This document shows, piece by piece, positions 20,301-28,866 of a stretch of 64,000 nt of DNA (positions are counted from its first letter, which is position 1; every line of letters starts with the position of its first letter). Source of the DNA: Tolypothrix sp. PCC 7910 (GTDB lineage Bacteria > Cyanobacteriota > Cyanobacteriia > Cyanobacteriales > Nostocaceae). Location of the stretch: the NCBI RefSeq assembly GCF_011769525.1, contig NZ_CP050440.1:807501-871500 (forward strand), read 5' to 3'. The notes under the pieces were generated by a model, which worked only from the letters and a program-made list of their open reading frames with translations, was not told the origin of the DNA and did not search any database. The position numbers and the translations under genes were made by a program.

Positions 20301-20572
20301 CTCAGGTAATAGAAAATTGGGAATCCCAGGACGAGCCAGAGCATTTAAGAACGATTCGCGATCGCATTCTTAACAGCGAACTACAACCCGCTCGGTTGTT
20401 AGAAATCTACAGACAGATTTTGCAACAAGGAGAAATTCCTGCAGTTGATACTCCACAAGCAAGGGAGTTGCTCTTGTCAGGGTTGGTGGTGAAACAACAA
20501 GGTGTTCTCAAAGTCCATAACCGAATTTATCAATTGATTTTTGATAGCAGTTGGATGGAGCAGCACATCTAA
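14396..20572 (+). CDS. Giant kinase-like/STAND ATPase/GAF/PAS protein ending in an AAA-like domain
   Basis: The start chosen is the ATG at 14396 (MFVLPGYEV) behind GAGGAAAG, giving 2058 residues; a TTG at 14375 lacks such a site. Domains in order: Ser/Thr kinase-like 5-270 (Lys36, HKDIKPDN at 126, [17 protein letters not shown]), STAND/AAA ATPase about 300-620 (Walker [10 protein letters not shown] at Lys333, Walker [12 protein letters not shown]), a long helical TPR-like region to about 1300, GAF about 1308-1465, PAS about 1495-1625, coiled coil 1630-1690, and a C-terminal AAA-like NTPase 1700-2055 (ARQMGKSS at Lys1741, IFVDEIDSI). Relatives with the same first five modules normally end in a histidine kinase; here that is absent. 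The DFG-equivalent reads TGFNS, lacking the Mg-binding Asp, so the kinase may be inactive. It is 74 bp downstream of the carotenoid oxygenase gene. Confidence 0.93.
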   Translation: MFVLPGYEVRETIYEKLKTTIYRGIDERSQQPVLIKIIKTEYPNLEEITGWKQEYKITHNLNCQGVLKADKLEKFPNNLALILEDIGGQLLSELLPKNQLSLTEFLTIAISLTQTLVKLHSCAIIHKDIKPDNIIINLETNQVKLTGFNSAINLSKEQQIVNSPNLIESMLTYISPEQTGRMNRSLDYRTDFYSLGITLYEMLTGVVPFPSSDPMELVYCHIAQQPVPPSEIRKIPAVISQIVMKLLAKNADDRYQNAAGLKFDLENCLLQLQTTGNIENFPLGRRDRGSQLFIPQKLYGREKEVQLLLDTFARVAQGATEIVLVSGYSGIGKTSIVNEVNKPIVEARGYFIAGKFDQFKRNIPYDALIQAFRELVRQLLTESEAQIAAWKQKLVEALAPNGQIIIDVIPEVELIIGKQAEVAQLGLTESQNRFNRVFQQFINAFCQAEHPLVIFLDDLQWADAASLKLIQLLTADDNSQYLFVIGAYRDNEVDLTHPLVQTIEKIQIDGTAIANLNIAPLSDIHVAQLIEDILGENVQTEQVKQLSELVFNKTQGNPFFITQFIQTLYTEKLLIYRVESDSWYWDIEQIQAIGILDCNIVELIARNIRQLPPETQEVLKLAACIGNYFNLKVLAIVTEESELSTARKLWPSLQAGLILPQSHTYKIPLAFSEVEAIELPLHDVRVDYKFLHDRVQQAAYSLIPAGENQATHYKIGKLLLNNMSSQEQNDNIFAFVNQLNFGVALLTNQAQKDELANLNFIAGQKAKAAIAYEAAVNYLNIGLNLLGTDSWEYQYNLTSDLYLETSEAQYLNSNLEQAARLCNIAFQHIKTVIEKVKIYKIKIKLALAQNQIELAIEIGLQVLEMLGVALVRSLPQELDIEEIAQLSSMTAPDKLAAMEILMLIHAPACFGESSLALPIIYTMVELSRQYGNSPPSIYAYVVYGNIRIWLVPNIDFAYQLGQLAQLLLERLNAREFQAKSLLPISINITHWKQHTKETIEPLLRSIQDALEVGDIEFACHAAHFYCGHLFFNGNNLEYVQDKQKQYIKFIEKFRQEHQLYLARIDGQLVDNLREPSADKLVLTGEYLNEEETTAYLQQHNNLISLFSIYFAKSMLCYLFKNYEKSLESAQIGARYSGYVQSEIIFVQHNFYYSLALLAHHFPTGVQVNLGNENEQHQYLSQVLENQEKMQYWAQHCPMNYQHKYELVEAEKARVLGQTLVAMEYYDRAIQGARQQGYIQEEALAYELAAEFYLSLGRKEIAQSYMAKAHYCYVRWGATAKVRDLESKYPQFVLQTFASETSNTGALDLATTIKASQALASEIVTDKLLNKLMKIVMENAGAQASCLMLERNGQLVVEARGFVEKDEFIVCRSSPEKIGDCLPLSLINYVKRTKEYVVLNDATHEGRFINDPYITRHKPKSILCIPIIHQGQLIGLLYLKNNLTTNAFTSERLEVLKILSSQAAISLKNAQLYAEMTALNLNLKQEIDKRQQAEEALRESERRLAQFLEAVPVGIFVVDAYGKPYYANQTAQQILGKGILTEATTAELSEIYQVYVSGTEQLYPTEQQPIVQALSGDCITIDNMEIRQTDKIFPLEVSATPIFDEKSQIVYAIAAFTDISQRKRAEAERIQFTQELALKNVALEQATKALAESNSSLEQKVEERTQELLQTLEILKATQAKLVFENALLQNAAQPSTYDYQVGGSLPMDALTYVVRSADRQLYKALKRGEFCYILNARQMGKSSLMVRMMHHFQQEGFRCAAIDMTRLGSENITPAQWYKGLAVELWQSFDLQGLVNLKAWWNEQKDLSPIQCLSQFIENILIEQVDSEKIFIFVDEIDSILGLDFPVNDFFALIRFCYNQRSINPKYRRLTFALFGVATPSDLISDYKRTPFNIGQAIQLEGFKEHEAQPLLQGLVEKVSNPQVVLKEILAWTNGQPFLTQKLCQIIRNSSFSIPTKGEAEWIENLIQTQVIENWESQDEPEHLRTIRDRILNSELQPARLLEIYRQILQQGEIPAVDTPQARELLLSGLVVKQQGVLKVHNRIYQLIFDSSWMEQHI

Positions 20573-20741
20573 ATAATGGAATTAATTTGTCGCTTTATAC
20601 CATTTATATAAATCCAGGCTACAGATAATTCTCCCCTGGCTCCCTGCTCCTTACCCCCCTACTGCTCATATGTAGCCATATTTTGGAGAATTGGTATTAA
20701 CTCTTATTTCTAGAGACACTAATTGATATCAAACATAAACT

Positions 20742-21341
20742 TTATACTGCAACTGCTGGCACTTTATAATAAGCAGGTTCGTTACCTGGCTTCCACTTAA
20801 TATTGCAACCAATACTCGGCTTTTGTTCCCAAGTAATTATGCGCTCACGCAACACATCTTCAATAGCCCTGCGTAAATCAGCGCCAGTTACAGATTTATC
20901 GTTTTTGGGGCGGCTATCATCCAACTGTCCGCGATAAGCCAACTTGAGATCGCTATCAAAAAGGAAAAAGTCAGGAGTGCAAGCAGCAAAGAAATTTTTC
21001 GCAGATTGCTGCGATTCGTCATAAAGCAGAGGATAGGATAAATCTAATTCTTGGGCAAACGCTTTGAGTAATTCCGGCGCATCATCGGGATGAGTGGTAA
21101 TATCGTTAGCGCTAATCGCCACAATTCCCAAATTGCGATCGCTGTAATCTTTACCCAATTTTGCCAATTCCCATTTAATATGCTGCACAAAAGGACAATG
21201 GCGGCTCAGGAATATCACCAGCAACGCTTTTTTATCAGCAAAGGTAGAGAGTGAAATCGTGTCACCTGTAACCACATCTGGTAAGTGAAAATCAGGTGCT
21301 AAAGTACCTATAGGTATCATTGTTGAAGATGTCAGCGCCAT
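20742..21341 (-). CDS. Thioredoxin-like/AhpC-TSA family redoxin
   Basis: The 199-residue protein has the peroxiredoxin-like thioredoxin fold: MIPIGTLAPDFHLPDVVTGD, the active-site region VIFLSRHCPFVQHIKWELAK, the strand GIVAISANDITTHPDD and the cis-Pro segment FAACTPDFFLFDSD. The CxxC position has only a single Cys (HCPFV), with a second Cys later in AACTPD, so a one-Cys or atypical two-Cys mechanism is likely. It has no signal peptide and is probably cytoplasmic. It is downstream of and on the same strand as the binding-protein and amidohydrolase genes, but a repeat-filled 130-bp gap separates them. The exact redox partner is unknown. Confidence 0.9.
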   Translation of the reverse strand: MALTSSTMIPIGTLAPDFHLPDVVTGDTISLSTFADKKALLVIFLSRHCPFVQHIKWELAKLGKDYSDRNLGIVAISANDITTHPDDAPELLKAFAQELDLSYPLLYDESQQSAKNFFAACTPDFFLFDSDLKLAYRGQLDDSRPKNDKSVTGADLRRAIEDVLRERIITWEQKPSIGCNIKWKPGNEPAYYKVPAVAV

Positions 21342-21394
21342 AGATATAAAACTCCTTGAGATTTAAAGTAAATATTTTGAGTCAAAACTTGTAG

Positions 21395-21466
21395 AGACGC
21401 GATTAATCGCGTCTTTGTTCAAAAGTCAAAAATTATTTTCCCAGTCCCCAGTCCCCAGTCCCTAAT
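21395..21466. repeat. Palindrome plus CCCCAGT-type heptamer tract
   Basis: AGACGCGATTAATCGCGTCT at 21395-21414 is a perfect 20-bp palindrome, the same core as 7851-7876. It is followed at about 21437-21466 by CCCAGTCCCCAGTCCCCAGT and a CCCTAATTCCC variant, a heptameric short tandem repeat typical of heterocystous cyanobacteria. Both lie between the genes ending at 21474 and starting at 21341. Confidence 0.7.
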
Positions 21467-21473
21467 TCCCACA

Positions 21474-22562
21474 CTATTTCTGACTAATTGTTGGGGGAGT
21501 AATTGCAGCGTACTGTTCATCTGTAAGCGTCGCTTCTTTGATATTGATTGGTTTAGGAATCAAACCATTTTTATGGAAGTAATCTGCAACTCTTTGTTGT
21601 TCTCTAATTAAATCTGGCGAAATAGCTCTTAATCCAAAACTACGGCGGCTAATTACCAAGTCCATCACATCTGGAGGTAGTTTTTGAAATGGTAAAATCA
21701 GCTTGGCTGTATCCTTGGGATGTGCCTCAGCCCAGCGCTCAATTTTATCAATCTCCTCAATCACAACTCTCAGTAGTTCTGGATTATCAATTGCAAACTG
21801 CTTGGCACCAATATAGTATCCACCCGGTGAATCCAGTCCTTCGCTAGTTTTAATTACCCGCGCTTTACCCAATTTTTCAGCTCGCGCTAGATGAGGATCG
21901 CCAGTCACCCAAACGGGAATTTTACCTTCCAAAAAAGCACTCGCAGCTTCTACGTTCGGTATGCTCAAAACTTGAATATCACTATATTTTAAGCCTGCTT
22001 CTTCCAAAGCTCGGAGAATGAAATAATGAGATGCAGAAGCTTTTTGGAAGACAACTTTTTGCCCTTTAATATCTTTGATACTCTTAATTGGAGAATCTGG
22101 TGGGACTGCGATCGCACTTCCTTTACCAGAATTTTCCGTGCGTCGCCGACCAACCACATAAGTAATCTGCGCGCCAGCAGCTTGGGCGAAGATGGGGGGA
22201 GTTTCACCTACAGAACCCAAGTCTATTTTGCCAACATTCATCGCTTCCATCAGCTGCGGCCCCTGGGCAAATTGTGCCCATTCCACCTTGACACCCAAGG
22301 GTTCTAGCCGCTTTTCTAAGACTTTGGTTACTCTCACCAAATCGCCAGCTTGTTGATACCCCATGCGGAGTACCTTAGTCTTAATTTTTGAGGTATTAGC
22401 ATCTGCTACATTGCTAGCAGGAGATTGATTATCTGCTTTTTGGCTTTGTTGCGTACAACTAACTAACGTCAACGAAGTTGCTAGAGTTAACAATCCAGGT
22501 ACTACAAGCAGTGTAAAGCGGTGAAAGATATTGATATATGCAGGTTTAACTGTCGCAACCAT
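21474..22562 (-). CDS. Sulfonate/taurine-type ABC transporter substrate-binding lipoprotein
   Basis: Using the ATG at 22562 (MVATVKPAYINIFHRF) gives 362 residues; a longer frame to 22649 would run into low-complexity sequence. The N-terminus has a signal peptide with a lipobox (LTLVSC), so the protein is probably membrane-anchored outside the cytoplasm. The mature part matches SsuA/TauA-like periplasmic binding proteins: VLRMGYQQAGDLVRVTKVLE, LMEAMNVGKIDLGSVGETPP, KGQKVVFQKASASHYFILRA and VTGDPHLARAEK. The ligand is probably an aliphatic sulfonate or a related organosulfur compound, which is family-level inference. No permease or ATPase gene is next to it. It follows the amidohydrolase gene by about 100 bp and may be cotranscribed. 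Confidence 0.9.
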   Translation of the reverse strand: MVATVKPAYINIFHRFTLLVVPGLLTLATSLTLVSCTQQSQKADNQSPASNVADANTSKIKTKVLRMGYQQAGDLVRVTKVLEKRLEPLGVKVEWAQFAQGPQLMEAMNVGKIDLGSVGETPPIFAQAAGAQITYVVGRRRTENSGKGSAIAVPPDSPIKSIKDIKGQKVVFQKASASHYFILRALEEAGLKYSDIQVLSIPNVEAASAFLEGKIPVWVTGDPHLARAEKLGKARVIKTSEGLDSPGGYYIGAKQFAIDNPELLRVVIEEIDKIERWAEAHPKDTAKLILPFQKLPPDVMDLVISRRSFGLRAISPDLIREQQRVADYFHKNGLIPKPINIKEATLTDEQYAAITPPTISQK

Positions 22563-22659
22563 AGGTATTATGTAAAAAATTTTCAGCTTGTTTTTTGGCA
22601 AGCAAGTGAGGCTGGGATTGGGGATGAGGGAGGCAATGTTATGCCCCATTCCTCATGCC

Positions 22660-24138
22660 CTATGCCCTATTCAAATATTCTTCTGCTTCTTTTTCTATTG
22701 CTGTACCTTTGAAGAAGTCGAGGTTGAGACTGGTGTACAACTCCAGAGGATGGATAGACAAGAAGTAGCGCAGGTCTTCTTCGCTGAAAATGCCGCGTTC
22801 TACAAAGCTGTAGGCATTAGCGGTAACGGCTGTAATATCAGGCACATCCCAGTGACCGGAATCGGAACCGAGGAAGGCTTTAACTCTATCACCAAAGGGG
22901 TTGGCTTTTTGATTGAAGGCGTTAGCAACCCGGGTATCGTCGGATTCTGTACCGAAGTAGAAGTGATTCAAGAAGCGATCGCGCACATCTTCGGCTTTGG
23001 TAATTCCAGCTGCGGCAAATTCATCCAACTCGCCAGGATTTGGCGGCGACAGATGTTGTCCGTGGAAGCCCAAACCACTACCAAATTGCTCCGCACGACC
23101 TTGGAATTCTGCCCCACCATAAATACGGAAGAGTTCTGCTAACCCTTCTCTATCGATATTGGCGGGATTGTTATTCTGTAAAATCTCTGGGTTGCGGGTT
23201 TCCCAATGCCAGATGATATCTGTGTAGAGGCTAGCACCCCAAGCAGAACCACCTTCGAGGAAGGCGAATTTGAGAGTGGGGAAACGACGGGTAACTCCAC
23301 CAAAAAATAGGGATTTGCAGAATGCTTCACCTGCGGAGGCAAAGTGTCCAATATGGTTGTATTGGTAATTGGAAATTGAACGACGTGCAGTCCAACCCAT
23401 ACCAGAAGCATGAGTGGTGGGGACAACTTTTAATTCAACGCACTTCGCCCAGAAGGGATCGTAATCGTAAGCACTATCTAAAGCAAAGGTATCAATCCAA
23501 GTTGCTTCCCGTTGCACTTCTTCGGGATATTTCTCAAAGCCAGGAATTACACGAGTAACGTAACCAGGAATTTGAATTGTTTTCAGCCCCAGTTCTTTGA
23601 TTGCATATTCTAATTCCTCAATCCCTTCTTCTGGTGTGTTGAGAGGAATTGTGGCGATGGGGGTGAGGCGATCGCTATAAGGACGGAAGATATCTGCATG
23701 ATAGAGATTCGCCGCCCGACAAACCGCCCGCCGCATTTCGTCGTTCTTGATTTGCGGTGCTAGGGTTGCCAAGTTGGGATACAACACAGCAAAGTCTGTT
23801 CCTGCTTCTTGCAAGCGTTCGTGTAATAGCTTTGGTAGGGTAATTGTTGCCAAATCTAAGGTGTCTTTTGTGGGACGACCCCAGAAAGGTGGGCGCGCAG
23901 TCCGGTATTTATGGCGTTCTTCCCAAGATTGTTGGAACCAGCGAAAACGACCAGCACCAGGTAAATGTTCTCTAAAACTATCAACAATTTTAGAACCGCC
24001 TACCTGCTCTAAATAATCTAGAAAAGCAGGTTCAAATTCTTGAGTATGTACATCAGTATCAATGATGGGATAACCTAATTGTTCCCGAATTTGTGCTGAC
24101 CGAGTCTTTTTCGTGGGACGTTCAAGAGCAATTGTCAC
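22660..24138 (-). CDS. Amidohydrolase family protein (metal-dependent hydrolase, amidohydro_2)
   Basis: The 492-residue protein shows the TIM-barrel amidohydrolase pattern: YPIIDTDVHTQEFEPAF near residue 25 with the first-strand metal-site motif, TQIPGYVTRVIPG-like substrate loop, VVPTTHASGMGWTARRSISN near 250-270, LKFAFLEGGSAWGASLYTDI near 300 and LGSDSGHWDVPDI near 430 with the final Asp. This layout resembles 2-amino-3-carboxymuconate semialdehyde decarboxylase-like hydrolases or decarboxylases, but the substrate is not evident. It starts at ATG 24138 and is the first gene of a minus-strand group with the binding lipoprotein. The divergent GST gene and the organosulfur binding protein suggest a catabolic or detoxifying role, which is inference. 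Confidence 0.88.
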   Translation of the reverse strand: MTIALERPTKKTRSAQIREQLGYPIIDTDVHTQEFEPAFLDYLEQVGGSKIVDSFREHLPGAGRFRWFQQSWEERHKYRTARPPFWGRPTKDTLDLATITLPKLLHERLQEAGTDFAVLYPNLATLAPQIKNDEMRRAVCRAANLYHADIFRPYSDRLTPIATIPLNTPEEGIEELEYAIKELGLKTIQIPGYVTRVIPGFEKYPEEVQREATWIDTFALDSAYDYDPFWAKCVELKVVPTTHASGMGWTARRSISNYQYNHIGHFASAGEAFCKSLFFGGVTRRFPTLKFAFLEGGSAWGASLYTDIIWHWETRNPEILQNNNPANIDREGLAELFRIYGGAEFQGRAEQFGSGLGFHGQHLSPPNPGELDEFAAAGITKAEDVRDRFLNHFYFGTESDDTRVANAFNQKANPFGDRVKAFLGSDSGHWDVPDITAVTANAYSFVERGIFSEEDLRYFLSIHPLELYTSLNLDFFKGTAIEKEAEEYLNRA

Positions 24139-24736
24139 GATAGTTTCTCCACAGTTACATCATTGAATTTGTGAGGATGAAGTCTGACATCTGCAAGCAA
24201 AACTGTAAAGATGGCATTTGCTCAGAATGATGACCTCGTACAGGAAATTTCTCAATATTTGACTAAGCCTCCAACAGACAAACAATGACCACAAGTGACT
24301 ATTTGTCTACACTCTATAGATACTAAGAGAATTAATTTAGAGGCACACTTTTTCAACACAATAATTTTTGCACCAGCAATATCTTGTTGCTAATCTGTGC
24401 ATATGAAACCTTAAATACTGTTTATCGACCAATTTGCCGTTGATTAATTAGCAGTATTGCATAACCCTCTCGACAATACAAGTCTTCAGCAAACAAAGTA
24501 TACGTAGTTCTAAATTTGTTGAGTACTAATTTTTAGGTTAGCTAAATTTATCTCCTAAACATTTTCATGAGCCTGACAAGGCTTTTGCTGGTATTGACAA
24601 CATGATATAAATATTATACGGTAAGGCGAGCGATTAACCGGACTTTGTTGGCTGACTCGTCTAGATACTAGCCAAAGTCATCTCACAATTCATCATCCCC
24701 AATACCAAATTACTTACAACACAAGGAAAGCAGTTC
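24139..24736. other. 600-bp divergent intergenic region
   Basis: Contains the promoters of the divergent amidohydrolase and GST genes. A 25-codon frame at 24211-24288 (+) (MAFAQNDDLVQEISQYLTKP and five more residues) reads protein-like but has no good ribosome-binding site. I see no clear inverted repeat or repeat family here. Composition is AT-rich. Confidence 0.5.
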
Positions 24737-25420
24737 ATGAGTAACCTCAAGCTTTACTTCGCCAAAGCCTCGACTTTCTCCCAAAGAACCCGTGTTGTTT
24801 TGCTAGAAAAAGGAATTGAATTTACACCGATTGAAATCGACTTACAAAATAAGCCTGAAGGCTACACGCAGATTTCGCGCTATGGTAAAGTCCCTGCGAT
24901 CGCACATGGTGATATCAATATTTATGAGTCTGCCATCATCGATGAATATCTAGAAGAAGTTTTTCCAGAACCAGCTTTATTACCCCGAGAACCAGGAGCA
25001 AAAGCCATCGCCCGGATTTGGATCGACTATGCCAATACCCGCTTTGTCCCTGCGTTTAACAAATTCCTACGTGGTAAAGATAGCACCGAACAAGAACAAG
25101 GACGCAGAGAGTTTATCGAATCCCTCTTATATATTGAGCAAGAAGGATTAGGAAAGCTGTCTGGTAATGGCCCTTACTGGTTAGGAGACAAAGTAAGTTT
25201 AGTTGATATCAGCTTCTATCCTTGGTTTGAACGCTTACCAGTTCTCGAACACTTCCGCAAATTTAGCTTGCCAGCAGAAACACCACGTATCCAACAATGG
25301 TGGAACACATTGCGCGATCGCGAATCCATTCGCGCAGTAGAAAATCCTGTTAGCTTCTACATCGAAAGATTTAGCAAAGTGCTTGGTGAACCTACCGCAG
25401 TCGGTGCGGCTCAAAAATAG
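24737..25420 (+). CDS. Glutathione S-transferase family protein
   Basis: The 227-residue protein has the GST architecture. The N-terminal thioredoxin-like half (residues 1-78) reads [40 protein letters not shown], with the cis-Pro in KVPAI and the E-S pair that binds the gamma-glutamyl group. The all-helical C-terminal half has [20 protein letters not shown]. The N-terminal Ser/Thr near residue 13-16 is the likely thiol-activating residue. Such enzymes conjugate glutathione to electrophiles or act as lyases. The start ATG at 24737 follows AAGGAAAG. The gene is divergent from the amidohydrolase and is followed by a strong hairpin. Confidence 0.93.
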   Translation: MSNLKLYFAKASTFSQRTRVVLLEKGIEFTPIEIDLQNKPEGYTQISRYGKVPAIAHGDINIYESAIIDEYLEEVFPEPALLPREPGAKAIARIWIDYANTRFVPAFNKFLRGKDSTEQEQGRREFIESLLYIEQEGLGKLSGNGPYWLGDKVSLVDISFYPWFERLPVLEHFRKFSLPAETPRIQQWWNTLRDRESIRAVENPVSFYIERFSKVLGEPTAVGAAQK

Positions 25421-25456
25421 ATTTATCCCGTCCCACTTATAAATCTAATAATCTCA

Positions 25457-25495
25457 ACGTCTTTGTGGTTTAAAAATATTTGACCGCAAAGACGT
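25457..25495 (+). terminator. Hairpin after the GST gene
   Basis: ACGTCTTTGTGGT (25457-25469) pairs with ACCGCAAAGACGT (25483-25495) with one G-T type mismatch around a 13-nt A/T loop. It lies 37 bp downstream of the GST stop. The sequence after it (ATTATTATAAAT) is AT-rich but lacks a strict U-run, so a terminator role is likely but not certain. Confidence 0.55.
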
Positions 25496-25668
25496 ATTAT
25501 TATAAATACCTTCTATCGTAGAAATATTAAACTGCACTTATATTGAAAGCATAAATTATCTAGCAATCCAACTGATTCTAAGTTTTTATAATTTTCTATA
25601 ATCTTAATTATGGAGTACAGTTTCCCTGACAAAAGGCTATTTCTCAACTGAGATATGTATTGAGCGAT

Positions 25669-26472
25669 ATGAAACAAATTAAAATAACTAATAAGGCTGG
25701 TAAAATAACTGCTATTTTATGTTTAATAACGATAATACTTACACCTTTTGTGATAATAAATCCTGGAGAGCGTGGCGTATTAATGCAATTTGGGAGAGTA
25801 GAAGAAACTGTTCTACAAGAAGGCATACATCTAATAATTCCTATTGTTAATACCGTCAAAAAAATTAATGTAAAAATTCAAAAACAAGAAATATCTGCAG
25901 AAGCCTCTTCTAAAGATTTACAGGATGTATTTACTGATGTAGCATTAAACTGGCACATTATTCCTGAAGAGACTAATATAATTTTTCAAGAAATTGGTGA
26001 TGAAAAAGATGTAGTTGAAAAAATTATTAATCCTGCAGTAGAAGAAGTTTTAAAAGCAATTGTAGCAAAGTACACAGCAGAAGAAATAGTTACTAAAAGG
26101 GGGGAAGTAAAATCTGGACTAGATGATGCATTAACAAGCAGATTGCATGACTACCATATTTCTGTTGATGATATTTCACTTGTTCATGTCAATTTTTCTG
26201 ATAAATTTAGCGAAGCAGTTGAGGCTAAACAAATTGCAGAGCAAGATGCTAAACGAGCAGACTTTATAGCACAAAAAGCAACTAAGGAAGCAGAAGCTAA
26301 AGTAAATCTTGCAAAAGGGGAAGCAGAAATAAATAGATTACTACATGATAGTTTAACTAATGAGATATTGGAGAGACAAGCAATACAAAAATGGGACGGT
26401 AAATTACCTTTAATTATGACTAAAGATACGCCTAAGTTTTTAAATCCTAGTGAACTATTAAAATTAAAGTAA
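25669..26472 (+). CDS. Prohibitin-like SPFH/Band 7 membrane protein
   Basis: The ATG at 25669 (MKQIKITNKAGKITAI) is chosen over the TTG at 25660; the product has 267 residues. An N-terminal membrane segment (ITAILCLITIILTPFVII) leads into the SPFH domain: NPGERGVLMQFGRVEETVLQ, GIHLIIPIVNTVKKINVKIQ and SAEASSKDLQDVFTDVALNW. The C-terminal half is a charged helix (FSEAVEAKQIAEQDAKRADF, KATKEAEAKVNLAKGEAEIN) that drives oligomerisation. Prohibitin family members form large membrane rings that scaffold proteases or membrane domains. The gene is AT-rich compared with its neighbours. It converges on 26530-26958. Confidence 0.93.
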   Translation: MKQIKITNKAGKITAILCLITIILTPFVIINPGERGVLMQFGRVEETVLQEGIHLIIPIVNTVKKINVKIQKQEISAEASSKDLQDVFTDVALNWHIIPEETNIIFQEIGDEKDVVEKIINPAVEEVLKAIVAKYTAEEIVTKRGEVKSGLDDALTSRLHDYHISVDDISLVHVNFSDKFSEAVEAKQIAEQDAKRADFIAQKATKEAEAKVNLAKGEAEINRLLHDSLTNEILERQAIQKWDGKLPLIMTKDTPKFLNPSELLKLK

Positions 26473-26502
26473 TCTCTAATTGAAATTTAATGAATGAAAT
26501 TA

Positions 26503-26526
26503 CCCAGTATTGTTAACTGGGCTTTT
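26503..26526. terminator. Shared terminator between convergent genes
   Basis: CCCAGT (26503-26508) pairs with ACTGGG (26516-26521) around a 7-nt loop and is followed by CTTTTA. It lies in the 57-bp gap between the convergent genes ending at 26472 and 26530 and may serve the plus-strand gene. Confidence 0.6.
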
Positions 26527-26529
26527 ATC

Positions 26530-26958
26530 TTAACTGCCAGAAAATAGATTAGGAGTATCCAGAACCTTAAACTGGATTAATAGCACAATCAAGAATGTAT
26601 AAGCAGTAGACGAAACTAAACCTGTCAAGAGTTCTTTTTTGAGATTGCGTTCTTGATTTTGTTTTTGCAACATATCTAATGCACCAGCTTGCATTAGCAG
26701 AATACCAATAATATTTGATAGCCAGTATCCAATAATAACGCCTGGCATCAGTAATTTAGGAGAAAAAAAGCTACAAACATAGCCAAAAACATAAGCAATT
26801 GGCAAATTGAATATCAAGTCATTCCACCAGCATAATGGGGATAATAAATATCCAATTACCAATAAAAATCCGCCTCTGAGCTTTTGCAATAATGTTTTAG
26901 GTACATTTTCTGGAGTTTGTGATAACAACTCTTGACCACTATTTTTAATTTCATTCAT
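26530..26958 (-). CDS. Hypothetical membrane protein, 142 aa
   Basis: I do not recognise a named family. After a soluble N-terminus of about 28 residues the protein has three to four hydrophobic segments: GGFLLVIGYLLSPLCWWNDL, LPIAYVFGYVCSFFSPKLLM, GVIIGYWLSNIIGILLMQAG and a C-terminal SSTAYTFLIVLLIQFKVL. It is probably an inner-membrane protein. The start ATG at 26958 lacks a strong ribosome-binding site. It is convergent with the prohibitin-like gene, and a 718-bp repeat-containing region lies upstream. Confidence 0.75.
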   Translation of the reverse strand: MNEIKNSGQELLSQTPENVPKTLLQKLRGGFLLVIGYLLSPLCWWNDLIFNLPIAYVFGYVCSFFSPKLLMPGVIIGYWLSNIIGILLMQAGALDMLQKQNQERNLKKELLTGLVSSTAYTFLIVLLIQFKVLDTPNLFSGS

Positions 26959-27098
26959 GGTTGTACAGCAATTCCATCAACTAACCGTACTTTAGAAGAA
27001 AAAATCAAAAAAGTCCATAACTGAATGGCGACGAGATCAGGGGGATAAGGAAGCAGGGGTGCAGAGGAGTAAAACGACACAAAGGCTCTCCCTCTGCT

Positions 27099-27229
27099 TA
27101 AGTAAGTCGGTGCAATAAAACCAAACTATGTGAAGAAAAGTAAATAAGGAGCAAACTCTTTCTCACCCTGCTCCCAGCCCCCAGCCCCCTGCCTTATTCC
27201 AACAATAATTATTTACGCCGACCTACTTA
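27099..27229. repeat. MITE-like element family B, copy 1
   Basis: Bounded by TAAGTAAGTCGGTG at 27099 and the inverted CGCCGACCTACTTA ending at 27229 (14-bp imperfect terminal repeats). The left subterminal AAAACCAAACTATGTGAAGA is shared, inverted, with the copies at 39276 and 52196. A CTCCCAGCCCCCAGCCCCCT tract fills the middle. It sits in the 718-bp gap 26959-27676, which otherwise shows no gene. Confidence 0.75.
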
Positions 27230-27676
27230 CTACTAGCCCCATCACATTAATAATTATCCAATTCTGGACTCAACAAGAGGGTTTTGCTACCCTGCCCTGG
27301 TTGACTTGTTCTAACTCTGTTATTATCAAGTACTGTATTGCGCTAGGATTAATGTAGTATTTGGAAATACTGCAATTTTTTAGCCTACTACATTGTAAAC
27401 ATTTGCCTAAAATAGGTTTCCTGAAAAAAATGCTTTAAATACTTAGATTAAATAATACTTATATTTTGTATTACTTCACAAAAAGATAGACTTTTACTCC
27501 ATTTTAGCTTTAAAATACGGTAAACACATCGGCAATTAGCTCTTTTATCTACATGTCCCAGCCAGTTTTTAAAATTTACAGTTGCCCAAAAAGCCCTATA
27601 CAAGAGCGTTACAACCAGTCTTTTAGTTTCAGCTAAAGCAAACCGGATTGACAAAACCCCACTCAAGGACAGGAAT

Positions 27677-28468
27677 ATGGATTTTTTGTTTTTGCCTTTA
27701 TTCAGCTTTTTAGTTGGTATTGTTGTTGGTCTAACAGGAATTGGCGGCGCTTCTCTGATCACCCCAATGTTGATTTTTGTTTTTCAAGTACCACCTGCTG
27801 TAGCAGTCAGCTCTGATGTGGTGGCGGCGACGTTAATGAAAGTTGTAGGTGGAATCAAACACTGGCAGCAAAAAACCCTAGATGTTGAAGTGGTGAAATG
27901 GTTAGCTTTAGGAAGTGTTCCTGGTTCTTTGTTTGGGGTGGGAATACTGCACTTAATTAAACTTAGAGCCGAACAGAACTTGAACGAAATTATGCTGCAC
28001 TTGCTGGGTGTAACTATTTTGTTAGTCACAGTTTTGGCTTTGCTACAAATGCTGCTGTTGACTTTCTTTCCACAGTTAAAATTACCTGAACTGCCCAAAT
28101 TTGACTTAAACACTCAACTAGGACGTTGGCAAACGCTCAGTATCGGAGCCTTTTTAGGCTGTGTTGTGAGTCTTACAAGTGTCGCTTCTGGTTCCATGTT
28201 TGCCTTAGTGCTGATTGCGTTTTTCCGCTTGGATGCGCGGAAGTTAGTTGGTACGGATATTTCCCAAGCGGCAATTCTCTTGCTATTTACTGCCTTAGGA
28301 CATCTCACCTTGGGAACTGTTGATTGGAATTTAGTATTACCAATATGGCTTGGCTCAGTACCTGGAGTATTAATTGGGGCTAAAGTTTGTCAAATTGCAC
28401 CGCAAAAACCATTACGATTTATTATTTACTCTCTCTTAATGATGGTGAGTTTAAAGTTAGTCTATTAA
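27677..28468 (+). CDS. TauE/SafE family sulfite exporter-like permease
   Basis: The 263-residue integral membrane protein has about seven to eight hydrophobic segments and the two family repeats: FLVGIVVGLTGIGGASLITP near the N-terminus (with the GxGGGx-like GIGGASL turn) and LSIGAFLGCVVSLTSVASGS after residue 150. The middle contains VSSDVVAATLMKVVGGIKHW and later VGTDISQAAILLLFTALGHL. The family moves sulfite, sulfoacetate and related organic anions across the inner membrane. The ATG at 27677 follows AAGGACAGGAAT. Its position is near other organosulfur-linked genes but it forms no operon with them. Confidence 0.93.
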   Translation: MDFLFLPLFSFLVGIVVGLTGIGGASLITPMLIFVFQVPPAVAVSSDVVAATLMKVVGGIKHWQQKTLDVEVVKWLALGSVPGSLFGVGILHLIKLRAEQNLNEIMLHLLGVTILLVTVLALLQMLLLTFFPQLKLPELPKFDLNTQLGRWQTLSIGAFLGCVVSLTSVASGSMFALVLIAFFRLDARKLVGTDISQAAILLLFTALGHLTLGTVDWNLVLPIWLGSVPGVLIGAKVCQIAPQKPLRFIIYSLLMMVSLKLVY

Positions 28469-28566
28469 ACAAATATTTTTATATATCAATTGCAGTAATT
28501 TTATTACTAATTTTTAAAAGCTGATTTTTCCAACCAAGGCCATAAAACCATTAATCATATTGATTG

Positions 28567-28592
28567 AGCGATCGCTTAAGTAAGCGATCGCT
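28567..28592. repeat. HIP1-built inverted repeat
   Basis: AGCGATCGCTTA (28567-28578) and its complement TAAGCGATCGCT (28581-28592) are separated by AG. The two arms each contain a GCGATCGC octamer. It marks the left edge of the remnant region before mysC. Confidence 0.55.
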
Positions 28593-28640
28593 TGATAACT
28601 CATTGCCTATAGGGCCAGACACTGAAACTTTAACAAATAA

Positions 28641-28811
28641 TTCAGCATTAATTCTGCGGGCGGTGAGGCAGTGCGGTCTTCTCCAGAACAACGCACCGCT
28701 TACGGTGAGGCGATCGCGCAGTTTAACTCTGTTGTCGCCGCCGATCCGCGTGTAGAGCAAGTTTTGTTACCTATACGAGATGGCGTGACTTTAATTAGAC
28801 GCATCGCCTAA
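28641..28811 (+). pseudogene. C-terminal remnant of an O-methyltransferase, probably mysB
   Basis: Directly before mysC, a frame open from 28641 to the TAA at 28809-28811 encodes about 56 residues ending GEAIAQFNSVVAADP, RVEQVLLPIRDG and VTLIRRIA. This is the characteristic end of class I SAM-dependent (caffeoyl-CoA-type) O-methyltransferases, whose last strand reads like V-x-x-V-L-L-P-I-G-D-G-L-T-L. No SAM-binding domain lies upstream, and a stop (28638-28640) ends the frame. In known mycosporine-like amino acid clusters the order is mysA-mysB-mysC-mysD, so a mysB tail in exactly this place is expected if mysA and most of mysB were deleted. Homology of the tail is inferred from pattern, not search. 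Confidence 0.6.
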
Positions 28812-28816
28812 CAAAG

Positions 28817-28843
28817 TAGAGACGTTGCAATGCAACGTCTCTA
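28817..28843. repeat. TAGAGACGTTGCA palindrome
   Basis: 13-bp perfect arms (28817-28829, 28831-28843) with a single-base spacer lie between the mysB remnant and mysC, 23 bp before the mysC start. This GACGTTGCA-type palindrome is a common interspersed repeat in Nostoc-type genomes. In mRNA it would form a hairpin just upstream of the Shine-Dalgarno site. Confidence 0.6.
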
Positions 28844-28866
28844 AAATCAACATCAAGGAAAGACTT

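Noticed and set aside
22588-23142. 184-codon plus-strand frame
   Set aside because: Shadow of the amidohydrolase gene, which has family motifs on the other strand.
27448-27762. 104-codon minus-strand frame
   Set aside because: Overlaps the TauE/SafE start and its upstream spacer, with no family resemblance.
28564-28755. 63-codon frames on both strands before mysC
   Set aside because: They run across the HIP1 inverted repeat and the mysB-like tail in other frames; the tail frame is the meaningful one.
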